Shown piece by piece: positions 53,659 to 63,462 of a stretch of DNA of 64,000 nucleotides. Below the pieces are notes generated by a model. That model did not search any database and was not told the origin of the DNA. It saw only the letters and a program-made list of their open reading frames with translations. The stretch is taken from the NCBI GenBank assembly GCA_018241225.1, contig JAFEEG010000002.1, positions 1 to 64,000 on the forward strand. Direction: 5' to 3'. Origin of the DNA: Pseudomonadota bacterium (lineage in GTDB: Bacteria; Pseudomonadota; Gammaproteobacteria; Burkholderiales; Burkholderiaceae_C). The position numbers and the translations under genes were made by a program. Within the stretch, counting starts at the first letter, position 1, and each line of letters starts with the position of its first letter.

Positions 53659-54588
53659 TCAGGCGCGCTTGCGTGCTGCCTTCTTGCGCGGGGCGCTCCT
53701 GCCTGCACCCTGGCGCAGGCTGCGCTGCAGCAGCTCGGTCAGGTCGACGACGTTGGCGCGGGCCGTGTCCTGGCCCTGCCCGCCATCTTGCTCCAGTGGT
53801 TCCAGATGCGCCACCGATTCGGTCTTTCCGGCCTTCACCTTGCGCTGCACCAACTTCATGATCTCCTCGGTGAAGGAGTCGTGATACGCCGTGGGGTCGA
53901 AGTCGGATTTCATGTCCTCGATGAGCGCCTGCGCCATCTTCACCTCGCGCTCGGTCACGCCGGCCGCCTTCAGGCCTTCAGGCGGCAGCGGCAAGGCCTT
54001 CCATGGCCGCAGGTCTTCGCTCCAGCGCAACAGATGCAGCACCATGCCCGGGCCCGAGGCCATCAGCATCGCCAGGTGCTGGCGGCTCTGGATCACCACG
54101 CGCGCCAGCCCCACCTGGCCGCTGCGCTGCAGCGTCTCGCGCAGCAGCGCATAGACCTTTGCGCCCCGGTTGATGGGGGCCAGGTAGTAGGGCCGCTCGA
54201 AGAACACCAGCGGAATGCTCGCGGCCGGTACGAAGCTCTCGATCTCGATGGTCTGCGTGGTGCGCGGGTAGGCGTCGGCAATTTCCTTGTCGCTGAGCAC
54301 GACGTAGTGGCCATGTTCGTACTCGACGCCCTTGACGATCTGCTCCTTGGCCACCTCGCGGCCGGTGCGCTTGTTGATGCGCTTGTAGCCAACCGGGTCC
54401 ATCGAGCGCTTGTCGAGCCAGTCGAAGTCGATGCCATGGGGACGCGTGGCGGTGTACAGGCCCACCGGGATGTGCACCAGCCCGAAACTGATGGCGCCTT
54501 TCCAGAGCACGCGCGGCGCACCCTTGGCCGTCATGTGGGCGGCGGGCTTGCGCTTGCGCGCAGCGGCTGTCTTGGCGGAAGCGGCCAT
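53659..54588 (-). CDS. ku: Ku DNA end-binding protein
   Basis: This 309-residue bacterial Ku has a leader tail of Lys/Ala (SAKTAAARKRKPAAHMTAKG) and the core WKGAISFGLVHIPVGLYTATRPHGIDFDWLDKRSMDPVGYKRINKRTGREV, the pattern of the Ku ring, and a basic C-terminal extension (GAGRSAPRKKAARKRA). It forms a homodimer that threads onto DNA ends and recruits LigD. It lies immediately upstream of ligD in the same orientation, so the two make a standard two-gene non-homologous end-joining unit. Confidence 0.96.
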   Translation of the reverse strand: MAASAKTAAARKRKPAAHMTAKGAPRVLWKGAISFGLVHIPVGLYTATRPHGIDFDWLDKRSMDPVGYKRINKRTGREVAKEQIVKGVEYEHGHYVVLSDKEIADAYPRTTQTIEIESFVPAASIPLVFFERPYYLAPINRGAKVYALLRETLQRSGQVGLARVVIQSRQHLAMLMASGPGMVLHLLRWSEDLRPWKALPLPPEGLKAAGVTEREVKMAQALIEDMKSDFDPTAYHDSFTEEIMKLVQRKVKAGKTESVAHLEPLEQDGGQGQDTARANVVDLTELLQRSLRQGAGRSAPRKKAARKRA

Positions 54589-54709
54589 GTCGGAAGCACC
54601 TCCAGACAAGCACTCTAAGGGCAGGCATGCGCCCTCGCGTGTAGGAAGTGCGCACCGCCGCTCGTGCGTGCCGGTCGCTTCGACGGACCAGTCGAGCCCA
54701 GGCCGCTTG

Positions 54710-55711
54710 TCAGGCCAGGCGGCGCTCGCTCTCCCGGGCGAAGTAGAACCATTCGGTGCCTGGCAGCGCTTCTTCATTCGGGAAGACGATGTAGCCGTCG
54801 TCCGGCGCCTGCACCACGCTGCCGTCGGCCCGCTGGCCGATGGGCTCGCCCCGTGCCACTGCGTCGAAGGTGGCCCAGTCGCGCACGAACTGGTCGTCGG
54901 CATGCAGCCGGTCGGTCACGCTGGCCAGGCGCAGCAGTTGCGGTGCGGGCGGCGGTGGCTCGTTGGGCTCGGGCGGCAACATCTGCAGCAGGCGCAGGGT
55001 GGACAAGATGGCCTGGTAGGCCACCTCGGGCGCGGCCGGGTCGTCGTGCTGGCCGCATTCCAGCGTCACGCCGTAGCCGCCGCGGGTGCGCATGTATTCG
55101 TTGGTGCCGCGGCCGAAGTCGATGGCGCCTTCTTCCACCGCAATGCCGGCGCGCTCGCGCTGGGCCAGGCCGGCGGCATAGATGTCGAGCCAGCCTTCCA
55201 CCACGCGCGGCGTGCGCAGGTGCAACGCCAGCCGCCCCTCTTCAGCGGCACGGGCAAAGGGCTCCAGCGTGCCGGTGTTGTCGCGCGGCCCGATCATGGC
55301 GAAGGCCTCGCCGGCACTTTGAAAGGAATGCAGGTCCAGCAGCACCTCGTGCCGGTCAAGCAGCGGGCACAGCAGGTCGGTGATGCGCGCCTCGTAGTCG
55401 GCCGGCGCCTGGCCTTCAGAGCTCGGGCGGAAGTTTCGGTTGAGGTTGCGCTCGCCTTCGCGCGTGAGCTGCCTGCGCGCCTGCGGGTTGGCCACCGGCA
55501 CCATCGTGAGCTGGCCGCGCAGCAGGGTCAGCTCGCCCGCGTCGAACTGCGCCGCCACGCGCTCGATGCCCACGCTGCCGCAGGTCTCGTTGCCGTGCAC
55601 GCCGCCCAGCACCATCAGGCGCGGGCCCGGCTGCAATGCGGCAAAGCCGTGCACGCGCAGCATGTCGGGCAGCTTTGCCCAGCGCGAGGTGTTGTTGCTG
55701 CTGCCGGTCAC
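54710..55711 (-). CDS. Succinylglutamate desuccinylase/aspartoacylase-family protein
   Basis: The deduced 333-residue hydrolase has the zinc ligands in VLGGVHGNETCGSVG (His, Glu), DLLCPLLDRHEVLLDLHSFQS (His) and the substrate-binding Arg residues NPQARRQLTREGERNLNRNF. This matches the AstE/AspA carboxypeptidase-like fold. GTG at 55711 has AAGGGGCGGG upstream; ATG at 55663 and GTG at 55726 are alternatives. It ends with RESERRLA. It lies just behind rpe with its start region 18 bp from the rpe stop, so they may be cotranscribed. The acyl-amino-acid substrate is not known. Confidence 0.85.
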   Translation of the reverse strand: MTGSSNNTSRWAKLPDMLRVHGFAALQPGPRLMVLGGVHGNETCGSVGIERVAAQFDAGELTLLRGQLTMVPVANPQARRQLTREGERNLNRNFRPSSEGQAPADYEARITDLLCPLLDRHEVLLDLHSFQSAGEAFAMIGPRDNTGTLEPFARAAEEGRLALHLRTPRVVEGWLDIYAAGLAQRERAGIAVEEGAIDFGRGTNEYMRTRGGYGVTLECGQHDDPAAPEVAYQAILSTLRLLQMLPPEPNEPPPPAPQLLRLASVTDRLHADDQFVRDWATFDAVARGEPIGQRADGSVVQAPDDGYIVFPNEEALPGTEWFYFARESERRLA

Positions 55712-55728
55712 CCCCGCCCCTTGCACGC

Positions 55729-56424
55729 TCAACGCGCGGCCAGGTTGGTGCGCATCTTGTCGATCACACCCTTGTAATCCGGCGCATTGAAGATGGCGCT
55801 GCCCGCCACGAAGGTGTCGGCACCGGCGCTGGCCACGCGGGCAATGTTGTCGGCCTTGATGCCGCCATCCACTTCCAGGCGAATATCGCGGCCGCTTTGC
55901 TCGATGCGCTTGCGCGCCTGCTCGATCTTGCGCAGCGCCGAGTCGATGAAGCTCTGGCCGCCGAAACCGGGGTTGACGCTCATGATGAGGATCAGGTCGA
56001 TGTCGTCGATGGCCCAGTCCAGCGCCTCCAGGCCCAGGCCCGGGTTGAACACCAGGCCGGGCTTGGCGCCGGCGGCGCGAATGGCCTGGATGCTGCGGTG
56101 CGTGTGCGGCGAGGCGTCGGGGTGGAAGCTGATGTAGTCGGCACCGGCCTGTGCAAAGGCCGCGGCCAGCGCGTCCACGGGCTGGATCATCAGGTGCACG
56201 TCGATGGGCACGGCCTGGCCATCCGGCGTCTTGGCATGCGGCTTGAGCGCCTGGCACACCATGGGGCCGAAGGTGAGGTTGGGCACGTAATGGTTGTCCA
56301 TCACGTCGAAATGGATCCAGTCGGCGCCGGCGGCGATGACATCCGAGACTTCCGCGCCCAGGCGCGCGAAGTCGGCCGACAGAATGGAGGGGGCGATGCG
56401 GTACGTGGGGGTAGGACTCGTCAT
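55729..56424 (-). CDS. rpe: Ribulose-phosphate 3-epimerase
   Basis: Rpe interconverts ribulose-5-phosphate and xylulose-5-phosphate in the pentose-phosphate and Calvin pathways. The 231-residue TIM barrel has [71 protein letters not shown], and [12 protein letters not shown] with the metal Asp and His residues. The ATG at 56424 is preferred because longer frames add unrelated residues. It is divergent from apaG by 52 bp. Confidence 0.96.
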   Translation of the reverse strand: MTSPTPTYRIAPSILSADFARLGAEVSDVIAAGADWIHFDVMDNHYVPNLTFGPMVCQALKPHAKTPDGQAVPIDVHLMIQPVDALAAAFAQAGADYISFHPDASPHTHRSIQAIRAAGAKPGLVFNPGLGLEALDWAIDDIDLILIMSVNPGFGGQSFIDSALRKIEQARKRIEQSGRDIRLEVDGGIKADNIARVASAGADTFVAGSAIFNAPDYKGVIDKMRTNLAAR

Positions 56425-56476
56425 GACCCGGGATTGTCGCAGGGCCGCGGCGCGAGGTGTCCGGTAGGATGGGGGG

Positions 56477-56881
56477 ATGACTACCAGCAGCAGCAGCACG
56501 ATCGGCATCCTGGTCGAACCTCGCTACCTGCACGAGCAGTCGTCGCCTGGGGATCGGATCTATACCTTCGCTTACACCATCACCGTGACCAACAACGGCA
56601 CGGTGCCGGTCCAGCTCATTTCGAGGCACTGGGTCATCGACGACGCTGCAGGGCATCGGCAAGAGGTCAAGGGGCTGGGCGTGATCGGGCAACAGCCGCT
56701 GATTCCGCCGGGCGAATCTTTTCGTTACACGAGCGGCTGCAGGCTGCAGGCCTCGACCGGGACGATGCACGGCAGTTACTTCTTCGTAACGGAAGGTGGC
56801 GAGCGTTTCGACGTGCCCATTCCGATGTTCGTGCTCGATTCGAGCACGGGCGACATTCCCGCCTCGCGCGTCCTCCACTGA
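56477..56881 (+). CDS. apaG: ApaG
   Basis: The 134-residue protein begins [47 protein letters not shown] and has the ApaG signature [22 protein letters not shown] and [11 protein letters not shown]. ApaG has a fibronectin-like fold and is linked to Co2+/Mg2+ and Ap4A homeostasis, with an unclear biochemical role. A GGATGGGGGG purine run lies just upstream. It is divergent from rpe and 69 bp ahead of the antiporter gene, which is on the same strand. Confidence 0.95.
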   Translation: MTTSSSSTIGILVEPRYLHEQSSPGDRIYTFAYTITVTNNGTVPVQLISRHWVIDDAAGHRQEVKGLGVIGQQPLIPPGESFRYTSGCRLQASTGTMHGSYFFVTEGGERFDVPIPMFVLDSSTGDIPASRVLH

Positions 56882-56950
56882 GTCCGGCGCGAGCCGGGCC
56901 CTCCACACGGCACGCGGCCTGGCTGGCGGCGCGCCGCAAGAACAATACGC

Positions 56951-58216
56951 ATGACAGCTTTCTTCAATGATCTGATGGGGTTCTGGTCCGAGTGGGTGCG
57001 CCCCTCGGCCGGCTTCCCCACCGTGGTCTGGTCCCTGCTGCTGGCCGCGGCCGCGGCAGCCGGGCACCTGGTACAGCGCTATACCGGCATGCCCAAGCTG
57101 GTGGGCTACACCATCGTGGGCACCATTGCAGGCTTTGCCGGCTTCGAAGGGGCCATGTGGCCGCTGCAAGGCATCGGGCTGTTCCTGCTCGAGCTGGGCG
57201 TGGCCATCGTGCTCTTCGAAGCAGGTGGGCGGCTGCCGCTGCGCTGGTTCCGGCACAACCCGATGGTGCTGGTCCAGAGCATTCTCGAAGCCACGCTGAC
57301 GTACTTCGCGGTGTTCTGGACCATGCAATGGCTGGGCATGGCCGATGTGGTGGCCGGTCCTCTGGCGTTGATTGCCGTGGTGGCCTCGCCGGCGGTACTC
57401 AGCCGCGTGGCACTGGACGCCAACGCCTCGGGGCCGGTGATCGAACGGGCCCTGGCGCTGGCCACGCTCAACACGCTGTATGCACTCACGCTGGGCTACG
57501 CGCATGCGGGCCTGCTCGAGCGCGCGCCCGCGAGCCTGCTGCAAAAGCTCTATCCGGTGGCGGTGGTGCTGGGGCTGTCCTTCGTGGTGGGTGCGCTGAT
57601 GGCGCTGGCCTTGCGCTCGGCCCTGCGCGTGATGAGCCCCACCAGCGAGAACACCTCCATCTTCCTGCTGGCCATCATTGCTGCCGGCGCTGCGGTGGCG
57701 GCGCACCTGGGCGGCTCGGCTGCGCTGGCGGCGCTCATCGGCGGTGTGCTGCTCAAGCAGCTCAACCCCAAGCCCTGGACCTGGCCGCGCCAGCTGGGCA
57801 CGGCCTCGTCGCTGCTCACCATGCTGATGTTCGTGCTGGTCTCGATGGTGGCGGCGCAGGCCGACTGGAGCGCGCCCGTCGCCAGCACGGTGCTCATCCT
57901 GCTGGGCGTGCGCCTGCTGGCCAAGATCGCCGGCGTGGCCATTGCCAACCCGGGCAGCGGCGCCAGCTGGAAGCAGGCGTTCTGGCTCGGTGTGGCCATG
58001 TCGCCGCTGTCGGCAGTGGCGCTGCTCATCGCGTCCAATTTCGTGACCGCGTCGCCCCTGCTCGGGAACATGATCACGCAGATCGCCCTGCCCGCCATCC
58101 TCTTGATGGAGGTGCTGGGCGCGGTGCTGGCCACGGTGGCCATCCACGCGGCGGGCGAGAGTTCGCAACCCTGGCTGGCCCAGGCCTTCAGCAAGAGCGG
58201 GGAGACCATCCGATGA
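56951..58216 (+). CDS. Cation:proton antiporter (CPA2-type)
   Basis: This integral membrane protein has 421 residues and about twelve helices, with [56 protein letters not shown], an acidic position in LELGV, and the later [34 protein letters not shown]. This is the Na+/H+ exchanger-like (KefB/NapA type) fold. It lacks the regulatory TrkA-N domain typical of the longer KefB proteins. Its stop overlaps the next gene by ATGA. The ion exchanged cannot be assigned. Confidence 0.88.
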   Translation: MTAFFNDLMGFWSEWVRPSAGFPTVVWSLLLAAAAAAGHLVQRYTGMPKLVGYTIVGTIAGFAGFEGAMWPLQGIGLFLLELGVAIVLFEAGGRLPLRWFRHNPMVLVQSILEATLTYFAVFWTMQWLGMADVVAGPLALIAVVASPAVLSRVALDANASGPVIERALALATLNTLYALTLGYAHAGLLERAPASLLQKLYPVAVVLGLSFVVGALMALALRSALRVMSPTSENTSIFLLAIIAAGAAVAAHLGGSAALAALIGGVLLKQLNPKPWTWPRQLGTASSLLTMLMFVLVSMVAAQADWSAPVASTVLILLGVRLLAKIAGVAIANPGSGASWKQAFWLGVAMSPLSAVALLIASNFVTASPLLGNMITQIALPAILLMEVLGAVLATVAIHAAGESSQPWLAQAFSKSGETIR

Positions 58217-59361
58217 AGTCGGCACATTCCGAACGCGTGGTGGGGCTGGAGCCTTTTGCCCACTCCGAAGCGCTGTCGCTCGGCGTGGAGCTGGAGCTGC
58301 AGCTGGTCAACACCCACGACTACGACCTCACGCCCTATGCCGAGGACATGCTGCGGCTGATGGCACAGACGCCGCTGCCCGGCAGCGTGGTGCCGGAGAT
58401 GACCTCGAGCATGATCGAGATCTCCACCGGCGTATGCCATTCGTCGCGCGACGTGCTGGCGCAGCTCACGCCCATTCGCGATGCGCTGGTGAAGAACGCG
58501 GACAAGCTCAACATCGCGGTGCTGGGCGGCGGCACGCATGCCTTCCAGCAGTGGCACGAGCAGCGCATCTACGACAAGCCGCGCTTTCGGCAACTGTCGG
58601 AGCTGTACGGCTACCTGAGCAAGCAGTTCACCATCTTCGGTCAGCACGTGCACATCGGCTGCCCCGATGCGGATGCGGCCCTGCTCATGCTGCACCGCAT
58701 GTCGCGCTACATCCCGCACTTCATTGCGCTGTCGGCATCCAGCCCGTACGTGCAGGGACAGGACACCCAGTTCGACTCGGCGCGGCTGAACTCGGTGTTC
58801 GCCTTCCCGCTGTCGGGCCGCGCGCCCTTTGCGCTGACGTGGAAGGAGTTCGAGGCCTACTTCACCCGCATGACGCGCACCGGCGTGGTCAGCAGCATGA
58901 AGGACTTCTACTGGGACATCCGCCCCAAGCCCGAGTACGGCACCATCGAGATCCGCGTGTTCGACACGCCGCTCACGGTGGAGCGTGCCGCGGCGCTGGC
59001 AGGCTACGTGCAGTCGCTGGCCGCATGGTTCCTGCAGGAGCAGCCCTTCATGCCCAGCGAGGACGACTACCTGGTCTACACCTACAACCGATTCCAGGCC
59101 TGCCGCTTCGGCCTGGACGCGGTGTACGTGGACCCGGCCACGGGCGACCACATGTCCTTGCGCGAGCACATCCTGATGACCATGACGCAGCTCGAGTGGC
59201 ACGCCGAGGCGCTGGACGCCACCCAGGGCATGGCGCAGTTGCGCTCGAGCGTGGAGGCCAGCCAGAACGATGCGCGCTGGCTGCGCGAGCGCCAGGGCCG
59301 CGAACGGCTTCTGGGCGAAGTGGTGCGGCAGGCGGCGCTGCGCTTCCGGGGCGCCGCATGA
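58213..59361 (+). CDS. ybdK: YbdK-type carboxylate-amine ligase
   Basis: This 382-residue member of the glutamate-cysteine ligase type 2 family has [81 protein letters not shown] and [32 protein letters not shown]. YbdK proteins show weak glutamate-cysteine ligase activity; the natural substrate is unknown. The start overlaps the antiporter stop and its stop overlaps thiL, so the three genes should be translationally coupled. Confidence 0.93.
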   Translation: MKSAHSERVVGLEPFAHSEALSLGVELELQLVNTHDYDLTPYAEDMLRLMAQTPLPGSVVPEMTSSMIEISTGVCHSSRDVLAQLTPIRDALVKNADKLNIAVLGGGTHAFQQWHEQRIYDKPRFRQLSELYGYLSKQFTIFGQHVHIGCPDADAALLMLHRMSRYIPHFIALSASSPYVQGQDTQFDSARLNSVFAFPLSGRAPFALTWKEFEAYFTRMTRTGVVSSMKDFYWDIRPKPEYGTIEIRVFDTPLTVERAAALAGYVQSLAAWFLQEQPFMPSEDDYLVYTYNRFQACRFGLDAVYVDPATGDHMSLREHILMTMTQLEWHAEALDATQGMAQLRSSVEASQNDARWLRERQGRERLLGEVVRQAALRFRGAA

Positions 59362-60344
59362 CGCACATGGGCGAGTTCGACCTCATCAAGCGCTACTTCA
59401 CCCGCCCCGTGCAGCGCTCGCCGCTGGGCGTCGGCGACGACTGCGCGCTGCTGGCCCCGGTACCGGGCATGCAGCTGGCGGTGTCTTCCGACATGCTGGT
59501 CGAGGGCCGCCATTTCCTCTCGACGGTCGATGCGGCCCGGCTCGGCCACAAGTCGCTGGCGGTCAACCTGAGCGACCTGGCGGCCTGCGGGGCCAGGCCC
59601 CTGGCCTTCACGCTCGCACTGTCGCTGCCCGGCGTGGACGAAGCATGGCTGCAGGGCTTTGCCCAGGGCCTGCTGGCATTGGCCGACACGCACGGCTGCG
59701 AGCTCGTGGGCGGCGACACGACCCGCGGGCCGCTGAACATCTGCATCACGGTGTTCGGCGAAGTGCCGGCCGGCGCGGCGCTGCTGCGCTCGGGCGCCAG
59801 GGTGGGCGACGACATCTGGATCAGCGGCAACGTGGGCGATGCCCGCCTGGCGCTGGAAGTGTTTCGCGGCAAGCTCGCCTTGCCGCCGGGGCTCATGCAA
59901 CTGGCGCGCGACCGCATGGAGCTGCCCACGCCGCGTGTGGCGCTCGGTCTTGCGCTGCGCGGCATTGCCACCAGCGCCATCGACCTGAGCGACGGGCTGG
60001 CGGGCGACCTGTCGCATGTGCTGAAGCAAAGCGGCGTAGGCGCCACGCTGGATGCAGACGCCGTGGCATCGCGGCTGGCCGCGGCTCGGCACCCCGATGG
60101 CCACGCGCTGCAACTGGGCATCGAGGCCCGGCACGCCGTGACCCTGGCCGGCGGCGACGACTACGAGCTTGCCTTTACCGCACCGCCAGCTGCCCGCGAG
60201 CAGGTGGAGCATGCCGGCCGCGCCGCCACCACGCCAGTCACGCGCATCGGCCGGATCGAGGCAGAGGCCGGCCTTCGCCTGGTCGACGCCAGCGGCCAGC
60301 CGCTGGCGCGCCAGCAGTTCGCGTCCTTCGACCACTTCGGCTAG
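59358..60344 (+). CDS. thiL: Thiamine-monophosphate kinase
   Basis: ThiL phosphorylates thiamine monophosphate to the active diphosphate. The 328-residue protein has [94 protein letters not shown] and the C-terminal [19 protein letters not shown] at 59358 and 59367 are both possible; the first overlaps the ybdK stop. A direct repeat AGCTGGCGC follows its stop at 60343-60351 and 60363-60371. Confidence 0.96.
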   Translation: MTHMGEFDLIKRYFTRPVQRSPLGVGDDCALLAPVPGMQLAVSSDMLVEGRHFLSTVDAARLGHKSLAVNLSDLAACGARPLAFTLALSLPGVDEAWLQGFAQGLLALADTHGCELVGGDTTRGPLNICITVFGEVPAGAALLRSGARVGDDIWISGNVGDARLALEVFRGKLALPPGLMQLARDRMELPTPRVALGLALRGIATSAIDLSDGLAGDLSHVLKQSGVGATLDADAVASRLAAARHPDGHALQLGIEARHAVTLAGGDDYELAFTAPPAAREQVEHAGRAATTPVTRIGRIEAEAGLRLVDASGQPLARQQFASFDHFG

Positions 60345-60471
60345 CTGGCGCTGTTACAAAAAAGCTGGCGCAATCCTGTCGATTTGCGCCGGCCTGCTTC
60401 GACGTGCATGCGAAGACCGGAAAACCAGGCCGGCTTCTCTTTCATCCATCCGTCAATTCAAGGAGCAAGAG

Positions 60472-60894
60472 ATGCGATTCATGGTCATTGTCAAAGCCAC
60501 CCCCGCCAGCGAAGCCGGGCAGATGCCCGACGAGAAGCTGCTGGCTGCCATGGGCAAATTCAACGAGGAACTGGTGAACGCCGGCGTGATGAAGGCCGGC
60601 GAGGGCCTGCACCCCAGCTCGAAGGGCGCGCGCGTGAAGTTCTCGGGCGCCAGCCGCACGGTGGTGGACGGCCCCTTTGCCGAATCCAAGGAGCTGATTG
60701 CGGGCTTCTGGATCTGGAACGTGAACTCGCTCGAGGAAGCGGTGGCGTGGGTCAAGCGCTGCCCCAATCCGCATCACGAAGACTCGGAAATCGAGATTCG
60801 CCAGATCTTCGAGGCCGAAGATTTTGGCGCGGAGTTCACGCCTGAATTGCGGGAGCAGGAAGATCGGCTGCGCGAGCGCATCGCCGGAGCCTAA
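60472..60894 (+). CDS. YciI/DGPF-domain protein
   Basis: This 140-residue single-domain protein has MRFMVIVKATPASEAGQMPDEKLLAAMGKFNEELVNAGVMKAGEGL, the SRTVVDGPFAESKELIAGFWIWNV motif that names the DGPF (YCII) family, and VKRCPNPHHEDSEIEIRQIFEAEDFG. These dimeric ferredoxin-like proteins have no settled enzyme activity; some occur beside sigma-70 factors. AAGGAG precedes the ATG at 60472, and there is about 127 bp to the thiL gene. It is convergent with the thioredoxin gene. Confidence 0.9.
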   Translation: MRFMVIVKATPASEAGQMPDEKLLAAMGKFNEELVNAGVMKAGEGLHPSSKGARVKFSGASRTVVDGPFAESKELIAGFWIWNVNSLEEAVAWVKRCPNPHHEDSEIEIRQIFEAEDFGAEFTPELREQEDRLRERIAGA

Positions 60895-60902
60895 AGAGGC
60901 CC

Positions 60903-61292
60903 TCAGCCGTCGATCGAGAATTCGCCAGGCGAGCGCTCGACGGCAGCCAGCAACTGCTCCACCTGCGCCGAAGAAGGCTGCACAGGCAAGGCAGAAGAAA
61001 GCATGCGCGACAAAGTCTCGGCATGCGGCAGCATCGGCCCCAGGAAACGCGTGCCGTCACGCCCCGCCACCAGGATCGTCGGGAACGTCTCCACGTCGAA
61101 CTCGTCGGCAATGTCCGAATGGTCCTCCACGTCGACCCAGGCAAAGCGCATCTGGGGATGGGACCGGGCCACTTCCTCGATCAGCGGGCGGTAATCGCGG
61201 CAGGTTCCGCACCATTCGGCGCACAAGCAGACCACCCACAGGGCGTCGTCGGCAGGGAGGGCGGTACCAGGGTTGGTGGGCAATGCACTCAC
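60903..61292 (-). CDS. Thioredoxin-fold protein
   Basis: The protein has 129 residues when started at GTG 61292 (VSALPTNPG...). The active site CLCAEWCGTCRDY (Cys28 and Cys31 in CGTC) and the cis-Pro region FPTILVAGRDGTRFLGPM are intact, so disulfide redox activity is likely. TTG at 61391 would give a longer version, overlapping the divergent Mpo1-like gene; neither has a good ribosome-binding site. It has no signal peptide and may be cytoplasmic. The two cysteine residues before the motif (CLC) are unusual. Confidence 0.85.
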   Translation of the reverse strand: MSALPTNPGTALPADDALWVVCLCAEWCGTCRDYRPLIEEVARSHPQMRFAWVDVEDHSDIADEFDVETFPTILVAGRDGTRFLGPMLPHAETLSRMLSSALPVQPSSAQVEQLLAAVERSPGEFSIDG

Positions 61293-61390
61293 GGGGCGGA
61301 TGGATGAAATGGGCAGGGTTTGCAGGATTGGCGCGGGGTTGGCCGCCTCACTATTATGGGCAAAGGCCTCGCACGCCACAGGAGACAACA

Positions 61391-61741
61391 ATGAATACCG
61401 CCACGACCGCGCCCAACACCGACACGCAGGCCGTCGATCCGCGCAGCTTCACCAGCTTTGCGCAGTTCTATCCGTTCTACCTGCAAGAACACAGCAACCG
61501 CACCTGCCGGCAACTGCATTTCGTGGGTTCGTCGCTCTCGCTGGTGTGCCTGGCCACCCTCATCGTCACGGGCAACTTGTGGTGGCTGCTACCCACCATC
61601 GTGGTGGGTTACGCCTTTGCCTGGATCGGCCATTTCGGCTTCGAGAAGAACAAGCCGGCCTCGTTCAAGCGCCCGCTCTACAGCTTCATGGGCGACTGGG
61701 CCATGTACCGCGACATCCTGCGCGGCCGGATCAAGATCTAG
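61391..61741 (+). CDS. Mpo1/DUF962-family membrane protein
   Basis: The protein has 116 residues. It begins SFTSFAQFYPFYLQEHSNRTCRQLHFVGSSLSLVCLATLIVTGNLWWLLPTIVVGYAFAWIGHFGFEKNKPASFKRPLYSFMGDWAMYRDI, with two hydrophobic helices and the conserved His pattern (LQEHSN, QLHFVG, GHFGFEKN) of the DUF962/Mpo1 family; the yeast homologue is an iron-dependent dioxygenase of 2-hydroxy fatty acids. GGAGA lies before the ATG. Its end overlaps the YihY-like gene by 11 bp tail-to-tail. Confidence 0.88.
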   Translation: MNTATTAPNTDTQAVDPRSFTSFAQFYPFYLQEHSNRTCRQLHFVGSSLSLVCLATLIVTGNLWWLLPTIVVGYAFAWIGHFGFEKNKPASFKRPLYSFMGDWAMYRDILRGRIKI

Positions 61742-62978
61742 CAGTCGTACCCGAAGGCGCCGGCAGCAGGGCACGCGGCGCCGACAGCACCTCGCCCAGG
61801 AACAGCTTGCCCAGGGGCGCCATGTCCCACAACGGGGCCAGCGCGTCGGACCGCACCAGCAGCATCTCGCGCAGCAAGGGCTCCATGGGCGTGGTGGTGG
61901 GGTTCACCAGCAGCACCAGCCGCGGGTCTTCGTCGACCCGCTCCTCGGCCATGCGACCCACCCAGTCCATCCGCACCAGCGTCTCGATCACCGGCGCAAG
62001 TTGCAGCGCATCGACCCGCATGCGCTCGCCCAGGTGCGCCATGCCCATGCCCTTTTCCGGCATGTCGCGCTCGTCCGACAGAAGTTGCAGTACTTCCACC
62101 GCCAGTTGCAGCGGCCAGCCCGGCGTACCGCCGCGTCGCGCCACGCCGGCCAGCAGGCTGGGCAGGTAGGCCGCGATGACCGCACCGAAGAGCACGATCA
62201 GCCAGGCGATGTAGATCCACACCAGCAAAATCGGAAAGGCCGCAAAGGCGCCATAGAGCACCGAGTAGGTCGGCACCATGCTGAAGTAGATGGCCAGCAG
62301 TTTCTTGGCGATCTCGATGGCCACCGCCACGAACAGGCCGCCGGCCCACGCATGCGACCACCTGACCTCGGTGTTGGGCACGTAGTGGTACAGGCCCGCC
62401 ATGCCACCGGCCAGCAGCAGGAATTCGGCCGTGTCGAACACCAGCTTCAGGCCTGCGTCATCGACCAGGCCGCGCGAGGCCGCGAACACATAGGAGGTGG
62501 TGGACAGGCTCAGCGCCAGCACCATGGGCCCCAGGGTGGCGGCGGCCCAGTACACCAGCACGCGCTGGGCCAGCGGCCTGGGCTCGCGCACGCGCCAGAT
62601 GTTGTTGAGCGTGCGGTCGATGGTCAGGATCAGCGCAAAGGCAGTGAGCAGCAGCACTGCCAGGCCGAGCACGCCCAAACCCCCGGCCTTGCTGGCGAAC
62701 TGGGTCAGGTAGCCCAGCACCTGGCGGGCGATGTTTTCCGGGATGAGGCTTTCCACCAGCCAGCGCTGCACCCGGCCCTGCATCTTCGCGAACATGGGAA
62801 AGGCCGTGAACAAGGCCAATGCCACGGTGAAGAAGGGCACCAGCGCAATGGTGGTGGTGAAGGTCAGGCTGCTGGCCGACAGGCCCAGGCGGTCTTCGCG
62901 AAAGCGCTCACCCAGGACGGCGGCGGTGTTGCGCCACGGAAAATGGGACAGCTCCCTCCATAGCGAGTGGCGATTCAT
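61731..62978 (-). CDS. YihY/BrkB-family inner-membrane protein
   Basis: This 415-residue integral membrane protein has six hydrophobic helices, with the family block FREDRLGLSASSLTFTTTIALVPFFTVALALFTAFPMF, LILTIDRTLNNIWRVREPRPLAQRVLVYWAAATLGP and WAGGLFVAVAIEIAKKLLAIYFSMVPTYSVLYGAFAAFPILLVWIYIAWLIVLFGAVIAAY. The C-terminal cytoplasmic part is longer than in many homologues and carries a winged-helix-like region (SDERDMPEKGMGMAHLGERMRVDALQLAPVIETLVRMDWVGRM). Function is not established; it is not an RNase BN as once thought. Confidence 0.92.
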   Translation of the reverse strand: MNRHSLWRELSHFPWRNTAAVLGERFREDRLGLSASSLTFTTTIALVPFFTVALALFTAFPMFAKMQGRVQRWLVESLIPENIARQVLGYLTQFASKAGGLGVLGLAVLLLTAFALILTIDRTLNNIWRVREPRPLAQRVLVYWAAATLGPMVLALSLSTTSYVFAASRGLVDDAGLKLVFDTAEFLLLAGGMAGLYHYVPNTEVRWSHAWAGGLFVAVAIEIAKKLLAIYFSMVPTYSVLYGAFAAFPILLVWIYIAWLIVLFGAVIAAYLPSLLAGVARRGGTPGWPLQLAVEVLQLLSDERDMPEKGMGMAHLGERMRVDALQLAPVIETLVRMDWVGRMAEERVDEDPRLVLLVNPTTTPMEPLLREMLLVRSDALAPLWDMAPLGKLFLGEVLSAPRALLPAPSGTTARS

Positions 62979-63012
62979 GGGTCGCTATCATGCCATCGGG
63001 TTTTTCACCGCC

Positions 63013-63462
63013 ATGCCTCCCCTGCCCGCTGCCCCCCTTCCCCATTCGTCGTCCGCCGCTTCCAACGCCGGCGCCAACCCTGGCGACCGCGCTGTCGCGG
63101 CCACGCGCGCGCTCGCCGTCGCCAGCCTGGCCGGGCTGATCGTGCTGGGCCTGGCCTGGGAGCTGTGGCTCGCGCCGGTGCGCCCGGGCGGCTCGCTGCT
63201 GGCGCTGAAGGTGCTGCCGCTGGTGCTGCCGCTGGCAGGCCTTCTGAAGCGGCGCATGTACACCTACCGCTGGGTGAGCCTGCTGATCTGGATCTACTTC
63301 ACAGAAGGCGTGGTGCGCGCCTGGAGCGACACCCAGGTCATGGGCCGGGTGCTGGCGGGCATCGAGATCGTGCTGTGCCTGCTGCTGTTCATTGCCTGCG
63401 CCTGGCACGTGCGAACCCGCCTGGCGCGCGCCGATGCAATGCGCGCGGAAGCCAATACATGA
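63013..63462 (+). CDS. DUF2069-family membrane protein
   Basis: The protein has 149 residues and four hydrophobic helices, with LASLAGLIVLGLAWELWLAPVRPGGSLLALKVLPLVLPLAGLLKRRMYTYRWVSLLIWIYFTEGVVRAWSD, typical of DUF2069, which has an unknown role. An upstream in-frame ATG at 62977 would overlap the divergent YihY-like start; the ATG at 63013 is preferred. Its stop overlaps the FAD oxidase start by ATGA. Confidence 0.85.
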   Translation: MPPLPAAPLPHSSSAASNAGANPGDRAVAATRALAVASLAGLIVLGLAWELWLAPVRPGGSLLALKVLPLVLPLAGLLKRRMYTYRWVSLLIWIYFTEGVVRAWSDTQVMGRVLAGIEIVLCLLLFIACAWHVRTRLARADAMRAEANT

